From Candidatus Bathyarchaeota archaeon (lineage in GTDB: Archaea > Thermoproteota > Bathyarchaeia > Bathyarchaeales > Bathycorpusculaceae), in the NCBI GenBank assembly GCA_003151735.1, contig PLYI01000038.1, forward strand, positions 1-54,565: DNA of 54,565 nt. Reading direction: 5' to 3'. This document shows, in pieces, positions 37,171 through 46,028 of this stretch (position 1 is the stretch's first letter; each line of letters begins with the position of its first letter). A model generated the notes under the pieces. The model worked only from the letters and a program-made list of their open reading frames with translations. It did no database searches and was not told the origin of the DNA. Position numbers and translations under genes: made by a program.

Positions 37171-37550
37171 ACACGTATCGACTCTATAAGCGCAAAACTG
37201 TTTCCCTCAGGGTCCTCTGCGGCGGCAATCCAGCCGATTTCTGGAACCGCCTGTTTGGGCTGAGTAACTTTTCCACCTAACTTTTCAATCTTCGCGAGAA
37301 AATCAGTGATGGATTCGACAGTGATGTAGTTTACAGGTTTGCTTTCAGGCACCTGTTTTTTATACATTCCACCGTTCACTCCTGACCTAACAGGCATGCC
37401 ATTTGGGTCTGTAGGGACGGTTTGGATTACCCAGTACTCGATTGGCCCTGAGGCTTGAGTAATTTTCCAACCGAAGACTTCTTCATAGAAACGCTTCAGT
37501 TTCTCCACGTTGTCTGCTGGAATTTCAAAATGCACTATGGTGTGGTCCAT
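37167..37550 (-). CDS. VOC-superfamily (glyoxalase/bleomycin-resistance fold) protein
   Basis: Start at ATG 37550, preceded by GGGAGGTGG. The 127-residue protein shows the two beta-alpha-beta-beta-beta modules: HTIVHFEIPADNVEKLKRFY with FGWKI, and later TVESITDFLAKIEKLGGKV with DPEGNSFALIE. Substrate unknown; metal ligands are His at the N-terminus and Glu near the end. Convergent with egsA. Confidence 0.85.
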   Translation of the reverse strand: MDHTIVHFEIPADNVEKLKRFYEEVFGWKITQASGPIEYWVIQTVPTDPNGMPVRSGVNGGMYKKQVPESKPVNYITVESITDFLAKIEKLGGKVTQPKQAVPEIGWIAAAEDPEGNSFALIESIRV

Positions 37551-37737
37551 CTTTGTTTTTCCACCTCCCAAGTTGCAGATTTAACTTTGAGATTTAATAT
37601 GAGAGAAACGCTGCAATTACTATGGGGCAATTGGGAGATTTATCTTTTATTTTTCATCTCGAAAAACATAGGACCTAATCAGGTCCGAGTAAAAATTTAA
37701 AAAACCAAAGTTAGAAGAAGAAAGTTGGTTGTTTGAT

Positions 37738-38583
37738 TTAGGCTTTGGCAGCTTTTGCGCTTTTCGCGGTTTTTGGCGCTTTTGCAGCAGGTTTTGCTTC
37801 TGTTTTGGGTTTTGTTTCTGGCTTAGGTTTGGTTTCTGGTTCTGGCTCACTTTTTGCGGTTGAGGGTGCTGGAGTTGGAACGGCTGCTGCTGGTTTAGGC
37901 TCAGCTTTGAAGGTTTCAACGAATTTTGTCTCATCTAAGTCAGGGACGAATTTCTGGATGTCCATGGCGATACCGCGTTTAGCGATTTGTATGCCTTCAA
38001 CGTAGAAGGTTTCTTCAGGCATATCTATGGTTAAGTTGCCTTCTTTTATGGTTAGTTTGAATTTGTCTTCTTCGACAACTGGGACTCTGCGGTGGACTAT
38101 TGCGCCGATTTTCTCTGCTGTTTTGTCCAGTTTAGCTGTTATTGTTACATCGTAAATGAGGGTTCTTCCAGCTAACGGAGCGTTGAAGTCCAGTAGCACT
38201 CTACCTGCGCCGACTGAGCGGATGGTGGCTGATTTTCCTTGGAATTCTATGCGTGCGCCAACGACTGGGTTGATTTCTTTTGCGTAGAGCTGCTTGATTG
38301 AGACGCGTTTGATTTTTTCGGGGTCTCTTGGTCCGAAACCTTTTTCGGGTGAAATTTCGACGGTGCAAGGCTTGCAAATTTCCATTGTTGTTAATGCGTC
38401 GTCTAATGCTTTTAGAACCCAGCCTTCGCCTACAACTACGAGTTCAGGCTCATGTATTTGTCCTTCTTTGTGAAGATGCTCTTTTTTGGCTACATCTTCT
38501 TTTGTTGTGTCGAAAACTTCGTTTGTTTCTTTAACTTTGGCTACATAATCGATTAATATGAAATCTCCTTTTTGTAGGGCCAT
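37738..38583 (-). CDS. FKBP-type peptidyl-prolyl isomerase with Pro/Lys/Ala tail
   Basis: Residues about 1-165 make the archaeal long-type (SlyD-like) FKBP: KGDFILIDYVAKVKETNEVF, then the inserted flap chaperone domain (ISPEKGFGPRDPEKIKRV), then APLAGRTLIYDVTI. Residues about 165-230 add a C-terminal domain of the archaeal family. The tail (about 235-281) is a Pro-Glu-Lys then Ala-Lys-rich low-complexity region, likely disordered and basic. It speeds prolyl isomerisation and helps folding in the cytoplasm. Confidence 0.93.
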   Translation of the reverse strand: MALQKGDFILIDYVAKVKETNEVFDTTKEDVAKKEHLHKEGQIHEPELVVVGEGWVLKALDDALTTMEICKPCTVEISPEKGFGPRDPEKIKRVSIKQLYAKEINPVVGARIEFQGKSATIRSVGAGRVLLDFNAPLAGRTLIYDVTITAKLDKTAEKIGAIVHRRVPVVEEDKFKLTIKEGNLTIDMPEETFYVEGIQIAKRGIAMDIQKFVPDLDETKFVETFKAEPKPAAAVPTPAPSTAKSEPEPETKPKPETKPKTEAKPAAKAPKTAKSAKAAKA

Positions 38584-38705
38584 CTTGAATCATCCTTTGT
38601 CTTAACGGTGGACTTTAAGTTTCAAACGCGCATAAAAACTTATCTTATTAGAAAACCGTTACGATTTCTCCATCATGCAAAATTAAGCGTTATTACACCT
38701 TGTAG

Positions 38706-38724
38706 CTGCTATTTTGTATAGCAG
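38706..38724. other. Perfect 7-bp hairpin in intergenic region
   Basis: CTGCTAT (38706-38712) and ATAGCAG (38718-38724) pair around TTTGT. It lies upstream of the FKBP gene on the other strand and may be an operator or part of a leader. Confidence 0.3.
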
Positions 38725-38879
38725 TTATGGGGAAAGTTCTCCCTTAGCACAACAACAACCAACAGAGCGCATAATCCATTGTTTTTTAGAGTTTAAGCCT
38801 GATTTGGATTGCATTTGGTTGTGCATGTTGCTTCAATCTGCAGGACTTTCAAAACTCAAATTGCTAAAACTATCTATGA

Positions 38880-38908
38880 TTTTTTTCTATACCCCCTTAT
38901 AAAAGGGG
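38880..38908 (+). promoter_or_regulatory. Promoter-like element with TATA box in a palindrome
   Basis: A T7 run and CTATACCC lead into CCCCTTATAAAAGGGG (38893-38908), a perfect 6-bp palindrome around ATAA that includes a TATA box. The T run to TATAAAA part matches 29739-29770 closely. Roughly 25 bases downstream is the hairpin with T-run at 38922-38946. Confidence 0.4.
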
Positions 38909-38921
38909 ATACAAAAAAATA

Positions 38922-38946
38922 ATCTGCGTTGATCGCAGATTTTTTA
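38922..38946. terminator. Bidirectional hairpin terminator
   Basis: ATCTGCG (38922-38928) pairs with CGCAGAT (38934-38940) and T5-6 follows on the plus strand, with an A/T run on the other side. It lies 23 bases beyond the stop of the 1020-residue surface-protein gene on the minus strand and would serve to end that transcript. Confidence 0.6.
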
Positions 38947-38968
38947 TTGGAATAACAAAAAGCCCAAT

Positions 38969-41900
38969 TCAAAAACAGAAGCTACCCACAAAAACGCCGC
39001 AGGCGCTTATCTCTGAAGGGGTTTTAGAGGTTGACCCCCAAAAACGACTTTTTAGCAAGATTGTTGAGGTTAAAACGATTATTAGAAGTGTTAAAATATT
39101 AATTTCTGGAACGGTAGGAGTTGGAGTGGGCGTCGAAGAAATTATGATGTTTACTATGTCGCTTACGTATTCTTGATGTTGCGAGTCTCCTAAAAATACC
39201 GCCTTTATTGATAAGTTCGCGGTGTTTAACGGAAAATTAAAGGCAAACCTGCCAGATTCGTTCGTGGTCGCTTGACCGTAGACAGTTAAATTTCTGCTGT
39301 CAACTATGTTAATAGTTGCGTTAGCTATGAGTTTTTGATTCAATCCATCAATAAGCAAACCGCTGAAAACAATGTTTTGGGAATTGTTCTCTAAGCTAAC
39401 ATGTTCAATAAATGCTGGCGACTTCTGTGATGTGGGTGAAGCAGTTGGAGTTGGTGCGAGAGCATTGACAGTTACCGATGCAGCAATAGAGTTCACAGCC
39501 GCTCCAGCGTTGTCAGTTACTTGAAGTATAAAATTCCAGTTGCCCGCAGCCGTGTTAGTTGAGGCTACAAAACTGTAGCTTGATGAAGTAGCACCGGCAA
39601 TAGATGAGTAAGAGGAGCTGCCAGGAGTTTCACTAAACCACTGATATGTGTACGGCGAAGTTCCCGATTCCACAGTGGAAGAAGACAAACTGCTAGTTTG
39701 ACCTTGAGTAACTGTGCTAAGTGAAGGAGATACTGATGGAGCAATAAGAGCAGAGTTCACCATAACAGCAACCTTGAAAGAGGAGACAACAAACGGAGTA
39801 GACGCGCTGTCAGTCACATTACAAAAGATAGAGTTTGAGCCTGTTGCTGATGGAGTGAATACGTAAGTGGAACTTGTTTGGCTACTAACAGCTGCGTTAT
39901 TGAGATACCACTGATAAGAGAAGGTGGGGGTGCCGCCGGAGACAGAGGCTGTAAATGTCTTATATTGCCCAACATCTAAAGTTTGACCAGCACCTATGTT
40001 TACGCTTAATAGAGAATTCACTGTAACGGAAGGCGCAGTTGACTGAGCGGATGTTGCACCTATACTGTCCGTGACAGTTGCAGTAATTGTGGGAGAACCT
40101 GCGGAGTTAGCAGCATATGTAAAGGTTGAAGCACTCTGGCCGATCTGAGCGACACCGCCCACATACCATTGATAAGACGAGTAAGTCTCTGAACCACCAG
40201 CAGGATTAGCCTTAAACAGTTTAGATTGGCCAACATCCAAAGTACAAGAGCTAGGCGTGATGTAAACAGTGGGAACAACATTCACAGTAACAGAAGCAGT
40301 AGTAGAATTCACAGCTGCATTGGTACTATCAGTTACTTGGAGAATGAAATTCCAAGTCCCAGTAGCAGTCACTGGAGGAGCCAAATCAGAACCAAAAGTT
40401 ACAAAACTAAAATCCTGTGAATTCGTACCCACTTTAACATAACTTCCGCCTGGAGCCATCTCAAACCACTGATAAGTGTAAGGTGAAGATCCCGATGTAA
40501 TTGCGGAAGAAGTCAAACTACTAGTTTGACCCTGATCAATCGTGCTAGGAGAAACAGACAAAGAAGGAGCTAACAAAGCAGGGTTAACAAGTACTGACAC
40601 AGAGGTAGAGTTCAACGTTGCTCCATTGCTGTCTGTCACCTGAAGCATGAAACTCCAGCTGCCCAGAGTCGTGACATCAGAAGTGGAAAAGTTTAAACGA
40701 GGAGAATTCGTGCCTCCCGCAATGTAGTTTCCCCCAGGCGGCATCACGAACCACTGATATGTATAGGGCGAAGTGCCGAATGTTACATCAGATGATGTCA
40801 AATTTGAGGTCTGTCCTCGATCAACGGTTTTCATAGAAACAGAAATTGTCGGAGCAACAATAGATGAACCAAAAGCATACACATTATCGTTATCTGAACC
40901 CACGTAGACTACGCCGTTTGCTACGGCAGGAGAAGATCGCACAGCGGAATCTGTTGCACCTGTTGTGTAACTCCATATCTTGCTGCCAGTAGTACCGTTT
41001 AAGGCAATCACATTGCCGTTATTTGATCCAATGTAGACTACACCACCGGCAACGGCTGGAGAAGATTGGATATAATATCCTGTTGAGTAAACCCATATTT
41101 GTCCGCCTGTTGTAGCGTTCAAAGCATACACCTTGCCATCAATGCCATCTAAGCCTATGTAAACACATCCGTAAGCAACGGCGGGAGAAGATTCTACGGC
41201 GCTATTAGTTGTTGTTCTCCACAGTTGGGTGCCGTCAGAGGCGTTCAAAGCATAAATATTATTGTCGCCGCCGCCGATGAAAACTACGCCGCTATCTACC
41301 GCAGAGGAGGAAGTTACAAAGCCAATATTTGGATAATTCCAGAGTTTGGCACCGCTTGTAGCATTCAAAGCATACACGTTACCATCCCATGAACCGAAGT
41401 AAACCACGCCATTTACAACAGCCGAAGAGGAATTCACAAACTGACCCGTTGTGTAACTCCATATTTTGCCGCCAGTAGTAGCGTTTAGAGCATACTCATT
41501 ATAGTCATTTGAACCTATGTAGACTACTCCAGCTGTGACAGTGGGAGAAGATTGTACAGCGTTACCAGTTGTATAATTCCATATTTGAGTGCCCGTGGAG
41601 GAGTTCAAAGCGTAAACGCGGCCGTCATTTGATCCGAAATAGACTACTCCGCTAGCGATGGCTGGAGATGACCATACAATGTCACCGGTTGTGTAATTCC
41701 ATGTTTTGCTGCCTGTAGTAGCGTTCAGAGCATACAGATTATGGTCGTATGAGCCTACATAGACTGTGCCGTTGGCAATAGCTGGAGATGAGAATACGTT
41801 GCTGCCTGTTGAGTACCTCCATTGTGTTTGGTTTGTTATTGGAGCGGCAGATGAAGAATTACCTGTATGGCTTAAGTTATTGTGAAACATTGGCCATGAA

Positions 41901-42031
41901 TTGGGGTCTCCGTTTGAATCACTGCTTTGATTATCTGCCTTTGCGACATTAAATGTTCCAAGAAACATGGAAATCATCATGCCAGTTAAGAGAATAAGTA
42001 AAAGAGTAGTGAATAACGCCTTCTTCTTCAA
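38969..42031 (-). CDS. Large surface protein: PQQ-like beta-propeller plus Ig-like repeats and C-terminal anchor
   Basis: Signal peptide about 1-32. Residues about 45-395 hold roughly eight PQQ-like blades of the type SSPAIANGTVYVGSYDHNLY followed by ALNATTG, making an eight-bladed propeller. After that come about five Ig/PKD-like repeats, each with a GQT-SSLTSS-type start and SPYTYQWF. A CarboxypepD-like domain (VSLENNSQNIVFSGLLIDG, NESGRFAFNFPL) and a PTPTPTVPEI linker lead to one membrane helix (LTLLIIVLTSTILL). The blades and Ig repeats are similar at the DNA level too, suggesting recent duplication. Likely S-layer-associated; ligand unknown. Confidence 0.85.
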   Translation of the reverse strand: MKKKALFTTLLLILLTGMMISMFLGTFNVAKADNQSSDSNGDPNSWPMFHNNLSHTGNSSSAAPITNQTQWRYSTGSNVFSSPAIANGTVYVGSYDHNLYALNATTGSKTWNYTTGDIVWSSPAIASGVVYFGSNDGRVYALNSSTGTQIWNYTTGNAVQSSPTVTAGVVYIGSNDYNEYALNATTGGKIWSYTTGQFVNSSSAVVNGVVYFGSWDGNVYALNATSGAKLWNYPNIGFVTSSSAVDSGVVFIGGGDNNIYALNASDGTQLWRTTTNSAVESSPAVAYGCVYIGLDGIDGKVYALNATTGGQIWVYSTGYYIQSSPAVAGGVVYIGSNNGNVIALNGTTGSKIWSYTTGATDSAVRSSPAVANGVVYVGSDNDNVYAFGSSIVAPTISVSMKTVDRGQTSNLTSSDVTFGTSPYTYQWFVMPPGGNYIAGGTNSPRLNFSTSDVTTLGSWSFMLQVTDSNGATLNSTSVSVLVNPALLAPSLSVSPSTIDQGQTSSLTSSAITSGSSPYTYQWFEMAPGGSYVKVGTNSQDFSFVTFGSDLAPPVTATGTWNFILQVTDSTNAAVNSTTASVTVNVVPTVYITPSSCTLDVGQSKLFKANPAGGSETYSSYQWYVGGVAQIGQSASTFTYAANSAGSPTITATVTDSIGATSAQSTAPSVTVNSLLSVNIGAGQTLDVGQYKTFTASVSGGTPTFSYQWYLNNAAVSSQTSSTYVFTPSATGSNSIFCNVTDSASTPFVVSSFKVAVMVNSALIAPSVSPSLSTVTQGQTSSLSSSTVESGTSPYTYQWFSETPGSSSYSSIAGATSSSYSFVASTNTAAGNWNFILQVTDNAGAAVNSIAASVTVNALAPTPTASPTSQKSPAFIEHVSLENNSQNIVFSGLLIDGLNQKLIANATINIVDSRNLTVYGQATTNESGRFAFNFPLNTANLSIKAVFLGDSQHQEYVSDIVNIIISSTPTPTPTVPEINILTLLIIVLTSTILLKSRFWGSTSKTPSEISACGVFVGSFCF

Positions 42032-42515
42032 GATTAACAGCCTTTCTTTCTGAAATTGATAACAATCGTAAACTATGGAAAGCTTATAGACTTTCCGTAT
42101 TCATAACATACTAATTTAGTAACAATAAGCCCTTGATATTAGCAAATGTCTTTTGAGAAAGTTAAAGCGAAAAACATAAAACGACAAGGAAACATTTGGG
42201 CTTTGATGATTCACCATAATACGTTTGCTTGCATACACACTTGTCGGTGTTTTGATTGCCGCCTTGACTAGGGTTTATCGTGGATACCCAATAACTAAGC
42301 AACAAGTTGAGTTAAATGATTTAAAAACTGGGCATGGACTGCTACAAGCTACTTAGCTAAGCGAATGAGTGTTTATTTACACGTTTACAGCAAAAGTAAC
42401 CATCAAAGCAAACACCAGCCTGTTTTTGAATCGAGGGTTTGCTCCGTAGAGTGCAGTTAACTTAAAGAACAAGCAACAAATATACTTAGCACTCGCAAAC
42501 TAAAAAACGGGGAAA
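42032..42515. other. Divergent intergenic region
   Basis: It contains the promoters of the surface-protein gene (minus) and of top6B (plus; AAATATACTT at about 42477 is a possible TATA box). I see no RNA gene or ORF worth noting in it. Confidence 0.35.
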
Positions 42516-44057
42516 GTGGTGAAGCTACAAGTGGCTCAAGCAACCTTCGAAGAAATAAGCGCGTCAGACTTTTTCTACAGAAACCGAGACATCGCAGGCT
42601 TAACGAACCCTTCACGCGCCATCTTCGTAGCCATAAGAGAAATCGTTGAAAACGCATTGGACGCTGCAGAGAGCCAAAAAATTCCTCCAGACGTCTATGT
42701 GCGCTTATCTTATGAGGGAGAAGCCACTAAAGAAACCCAAATTTACAAACTGCGTGTCGAAGACAACGGCTGCGGAATTCCACCCCGATTCATCCCCTCA
42801 GCCTTCGGCCAAGTGCTCTACGGAAGCAAATACAAACTCAAACAGGCAAGAGGCACCTTCGGTTTAGGCGGCAAAATGGCGGTGCTCTACGGACAAATCA
42901 CAACCCACCAACCAGTCTTCGTAACATCGAGCACTGGGCAGGAGAAAATTTACAGTTTCAAATTAATGATCGACATCCAGAGAAACAAACCCATTATTTT
43001 AGACCGCAAAGTCCTCATAAACAAGGACCAGTGGCGCGGGACCATCGTCGAGTTCACACTGGAAGGCGATTATCTTCGGGCTATGCCGAAAATCATAGAG
43101 TACTTCAAGCAAACAGCCATGGTTAACCCGTATGCAAACATCACTTTTGTTGATCCTAAAGGCAGACTCTACAAGTTTATACGGGGAACAACAGTCATGC
43201 CTGAGTCACCTAAAGAAACCATGCCTCATCCATACGGCGTTGATGTAGAGCTCCTTCAGAGGCTAATCCAAATTACAACAGCCACAAATATGTCCAATTT
43301 TTTGAAAGCTCATTTTCATCGGGTTGGCGAGATCACTGCCCAAAAATTCCTCGCCTTCGCAGCTATCCCTCCAAGCAAGAACCCTAAAAAGCTGTCGCAT
43401 GAAGAGATCGTGCGGTTGATGCAGAACCTCAAGAAATACAAGGACTTTCTACCGCCAGACGCTAGTTGCCTCTCACCTCTTGGTGAAGATTTGCTTAAAG
43501 CTGGCATCGAGAAGGAGCTCAAGCCTGAGTACCTTGTAGTTCACCAGCGTAAACCATCCACTTATGCCGGTCACCCATTCATCGTTGAGTTGGCTATGGC
43601 TTATGGCGGCGATGTACCTAAACGCGGCACTTTTGTAATTTACCGCTTTGCCAACAAAATCCCCCTGCTTTACGACGAAGCAAGCGACGTTTCCTACAGG
43701 GTAATTGCAGCTATGAATTGGCGTCGTTACAAAGTGGCACCTGATATGCCTATTGCGATAGTTGTGCATATATGCAGCACAAAAGTCCCGTATAAGACGG
43801 TTGGCAAAGAATTCATCTCCGACCGACCTGAAGTACGCAGGGAAGTCGCCAACGCTCTACGCGAAGTTGCCCGTCAACTCCAGCATTTCTTAGCAAGGCA
43901 GGAGCACGTGCACATGGAAAAGAAGCGTCTGGGAATCTTCAGCAAGTACCTGCCTAAAATCGCGCAGTTCTCAACAACACTTGCCCAGAAAGAGAAGCTT
44001 CCAGACATAGATAAATTACTCAAGAGTGTACAGAAATATGGCGCAGAAGAAAGCTAA
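42516..44057 (+). CDS. top6B: DNA topoisomerase VI subunit B
   Basis: The 513-residue ATPase subunit carries the GHKL Bergerat fold: REIVENALDAAE (N box), EDNGCGIPP (G1), GTFGLGGKMAVLYGQ (G2 lid), then the H2TH domain (about 230-300) and transducer domain with the conserved Lys in RGTFVIYRFANKIPLLYD. Together with subunit A it passes one duplex through another using ATP and is the type IIB topoisomerase of most archaea. The start is GTG at 42516, or the next GTG. Its 3' end overlaps the top6A start by 20 bp. Confidence 0.97.
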   Translation: MVKLQVAQATFEEISASDFFYRNRDIAGLTNPSRAIFVAIREIVENALDAAESQKIPPDVYVRLSYEGEATKETQIYKLRVEDNGCGIPPRFIPSAFGQVLYGSKYKLKQARGTFGLGGKMAVLYGQITTHQPVFVTSSTGQEKIYSFKLMIDIQRNKPIILDRKVLINKDQWRGTIVEFTLEGDYLRAMPKIIEYFKQTAMVNPYANITFVDPKGRLYKFIRGTTVMPESPKETMPHPYGVDVELLQRLIQITTATNMSNFLKAHFHRVGEITAQKFLAFAAIPPSKNPKKLSHEEIVRLMQNLKKYKDFLPPDASCLSPLGEDLLKAGIEKELKPEYLVVHQRKPSTYAGHPFIVELAMAYGGDVPKRGTFVIYRFANKIPLLYDEASDVSYRVIAAMNWRRYKVAPDMPIAIVVHICSTKVPYKTVGKEFISDRPEVRREVANALREVARQLQHFLARQEHVHMEKKRLGIFSKYLPKIAQFSTTLAQKEKLPDIDKLLKSVQKYGAEES

Positions 44058-45135
44058 AATCGCAGAAAGACAACTCGAGGTCATTGCGGGCCTCAAAACC
44101 TTCGGCACACAAATCTACAATCAACTAGATCAAGGTGTCTTTCCAACAATTAACATGCCTAGCCGCTCCACCGAAAACATCAACTACGACCCAACCCTGC
44201 GCCAATTTATTTTGGGCGAAAAAAGTGTGAGCCGAAGCGCCCGCAATATCCGCCACATCAAACCCTTCACGCAGCTTGCGTGGGCAGCCATGTTCAGCAA
44301 CGAACTAACCACCCAACGCAAAACTTCCACGTTAAGAGATGTCTACTATTCAGCGCAAGCCTACGAAATGACCTTCACTGATCAGCAGGAATCAAACAAC
44401 ATCATCACGGACCTTGAAACCTTAACTGGGTTTGCCCGAGAAGACTTCCACATTTTCCCTGAAGAACGCAGTGCAATCTTCGGCGATTTAGATATAGGCT
44501 ACACTGTTCCAGGGTACGAAGGCAAAACGCTCAACTTGACCAGTCACCCAGACGGAGTCTTAATCGGTCCAGCCTTGACATCAGCGGAATTCATAGGTAC
44601 TAAAGCCGACAAAGTTATAGCCATCGAAAAAGGCGCTTTGTTCACAAGGTTTATTGAAGAAAACGTTCACAACAAACACAAGTCACTTTTGATTTCGTGC
44701 GGTGGACAAGCTCCAAGGCAAACCCGCAGCTTCATCCGCCGTCTCCACGACGAACTCAACCTGCCTGTCTTCATCCTCACTGACGGTGATCCATGGGGAA
44801 TGCACATTGCCCAAGTCATCATCTCAGGCTCAGCCAACGCTGCCCACCTTCGCGAATTAAACACGCCTGATGCGGTTTGGAGCGGCGTTTGGGCAAGCGA
44901 CATTGTCGAATACAAACTTCCCACTGACCCACTTGATGAAGTTGACATTAAAAGACTCAATGAGTTGGCAAGAGACCCAAGATATCAAAACGACCCACTG
45001 TGGCAACGGGAAATCAAGCTGTTTCTTAAAATCAGGCGTAAGGCGGAGCAGGAAGCTTTCAGCAGATACGGCTTAACTTACATCGTGGATGAATATTTGC
45101 CTACAAAACTTGAAGCGGCAAAGGGCAAAAAATAG
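44038..45135 (+). CDS. top6A: DNA topoisomerase VI subunit A
   Basis: Start ATG 44038, inside the top6B end; 365 residues. The Spo11-like protein has a winged-helix CAP domain with the catalytic Tyr in STLRDVYYSAQAYEM, and a TOPRIM domain with the metal-binding Glu in VIAIEKGALF and the DxD in ILTDGDPWGMH. It cleaves DNA with a 5'-phosphotyrosyl link. Co-translation with top6B is implied by the overlap, as in other archaea. Confidence 0.97.
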   Translation: MAQKKAKIAERQLEVIAGLKTFGTQIYNQLDQGVFPTINMPSRSTENINYDPTLRQFILGEKSVSRSARNIRHIKPFTQLAWAAMFSNELTTQRKTSTLRDVYYSAQAYEMTFTDQQESNNIITDLETLTGFAREDFHIFPEERSAIFGDLDIGYTVPGYEGKTLNLTSHPDGVLIGPALTSAEFIGTKADKVIAIEKGALFTRFIEENVHNKHKSLLISCGGQAPRQTRSFIRRLHDELNLPVFILTDGDPWGMHIAQVIISGSANAAHLRELNTPDAVWSGVWASDIVEYKLPTDPLDEVDIKRLNELARDPRYQNDPLWQREIKLFLKIRRKAEQEAFSRYGLTYIVDEYLPTKLEAAKGKK

Positions 45136-45341
45136 TAGAGTTTAGCGAATATTTTGTTAAACGTTAATGAGTTCTTTTCGGTTGGAGGCGGAATAACAGC
45201 AGACCAATCGATTACAAAGTACTGCGCCAGTGCGGCTGCTTCAACTGGCCATGTTGGACCCGAACCGTCAGTGGCAGCCGACCGTTTTCTCTAAATCCTC
45301 AAGGTGCAATGGTAAGTCCAATTATGTTGTGCTGGATTTGA

Positions 45342-45844
45342 TGGCGGTATCGGCGTCTGCGCTTTGCAAGGGAAGCCTTCCTTAAAGCAGCACATATTGC
45401 GGAAGATGCGGGTTTCGAGGTTAGCCACGGAATTGTTGATTCGTTATGGCTCAAAAAGAAAGACGCGACCTTAGACGAGTACGGGGAACTCTGCAAAGTA
45501 ATTACCAGGGAGATTGGTGTGCCCATAAACTTTGAAGGACGCTACAAATGGATAGTTTTTCTGCCGTCAAGGCTTCATCCAAGGCTTAGCGTCTTGAACC
45601 GTTATTTTGGTTTGATGGAGAATGACAAAGTGAAGATTCGAGGAATAGAAATCCGCCGTAGCGACACGCCAGGGTTTATTTTTGATGCTCAAACTGAAAT
45701 GATAAACGCCTTAAAACCAGCAAACAATTCAGCCGAGGTCTACCAGAGGATTCCTGAGGCATTAAACGGTTTGAATGCTATACGAAACAGCCCCATCTGC
45801 CTGAAATATCCATAGTGGAGAGGACAAAGTCAAACAAGCAATAA
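45342..45844 (+). pseudogene. C-terminal fragment of a family B DNA polymerase
   Basis: The frame opens after TGA 45339 and reads FAREAFLKAAHIAEDAGFEV, HGIVDSLWL (DNA polymerase palm motif C-like region with the DS pair), then thumb sequence KIRGIEIRRSDTPGF and NNSAEVYQRIPEALNGL, and ends at TAG 45815. A +1 frame then adds CYTKQPHLPEISIVERTKS up to TAA 45842, the kind of ending expected of the thumb. The exonuclease domain and most of the palm are missing. It is a decayed, truncated and frameshifted polB copy, beside the topoisomerase VI operon. Confidence 0.75.
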
Positions 45845-45965
45845 CAACGCACAATAATCTAAAAATCCGTTTCTGCGCACCTAAACCCAAAACCACCTAC
45901 TATCCACACGCTCCTTATTCAAAAATAAGTCAGTGAACGTTTGCGTAAAAGGTTTTTCGTCAAGG

Positions 45966-46012
45966 TTTCTTGACTATCACTAAAAATCGTTAGTCAAACT
46001 TTCTTGACTAAC
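45966..46012. repeat. TTTCTTGACTAAC repeat element, copy 3
   Basis: TTTCTTGACTA at 45966 and 46000 (34-base period) with the inverse TTAGTCAAAC between. It sits between the polB fragment and the stop of the ABCE1 gene, where no plus-strand gene begins, so a promoter role is less obvious here than for copies 1 and 2. Confidence 0.5.
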
Positions 46013-46028
46013 TCAAAAGAAGAGTAAG

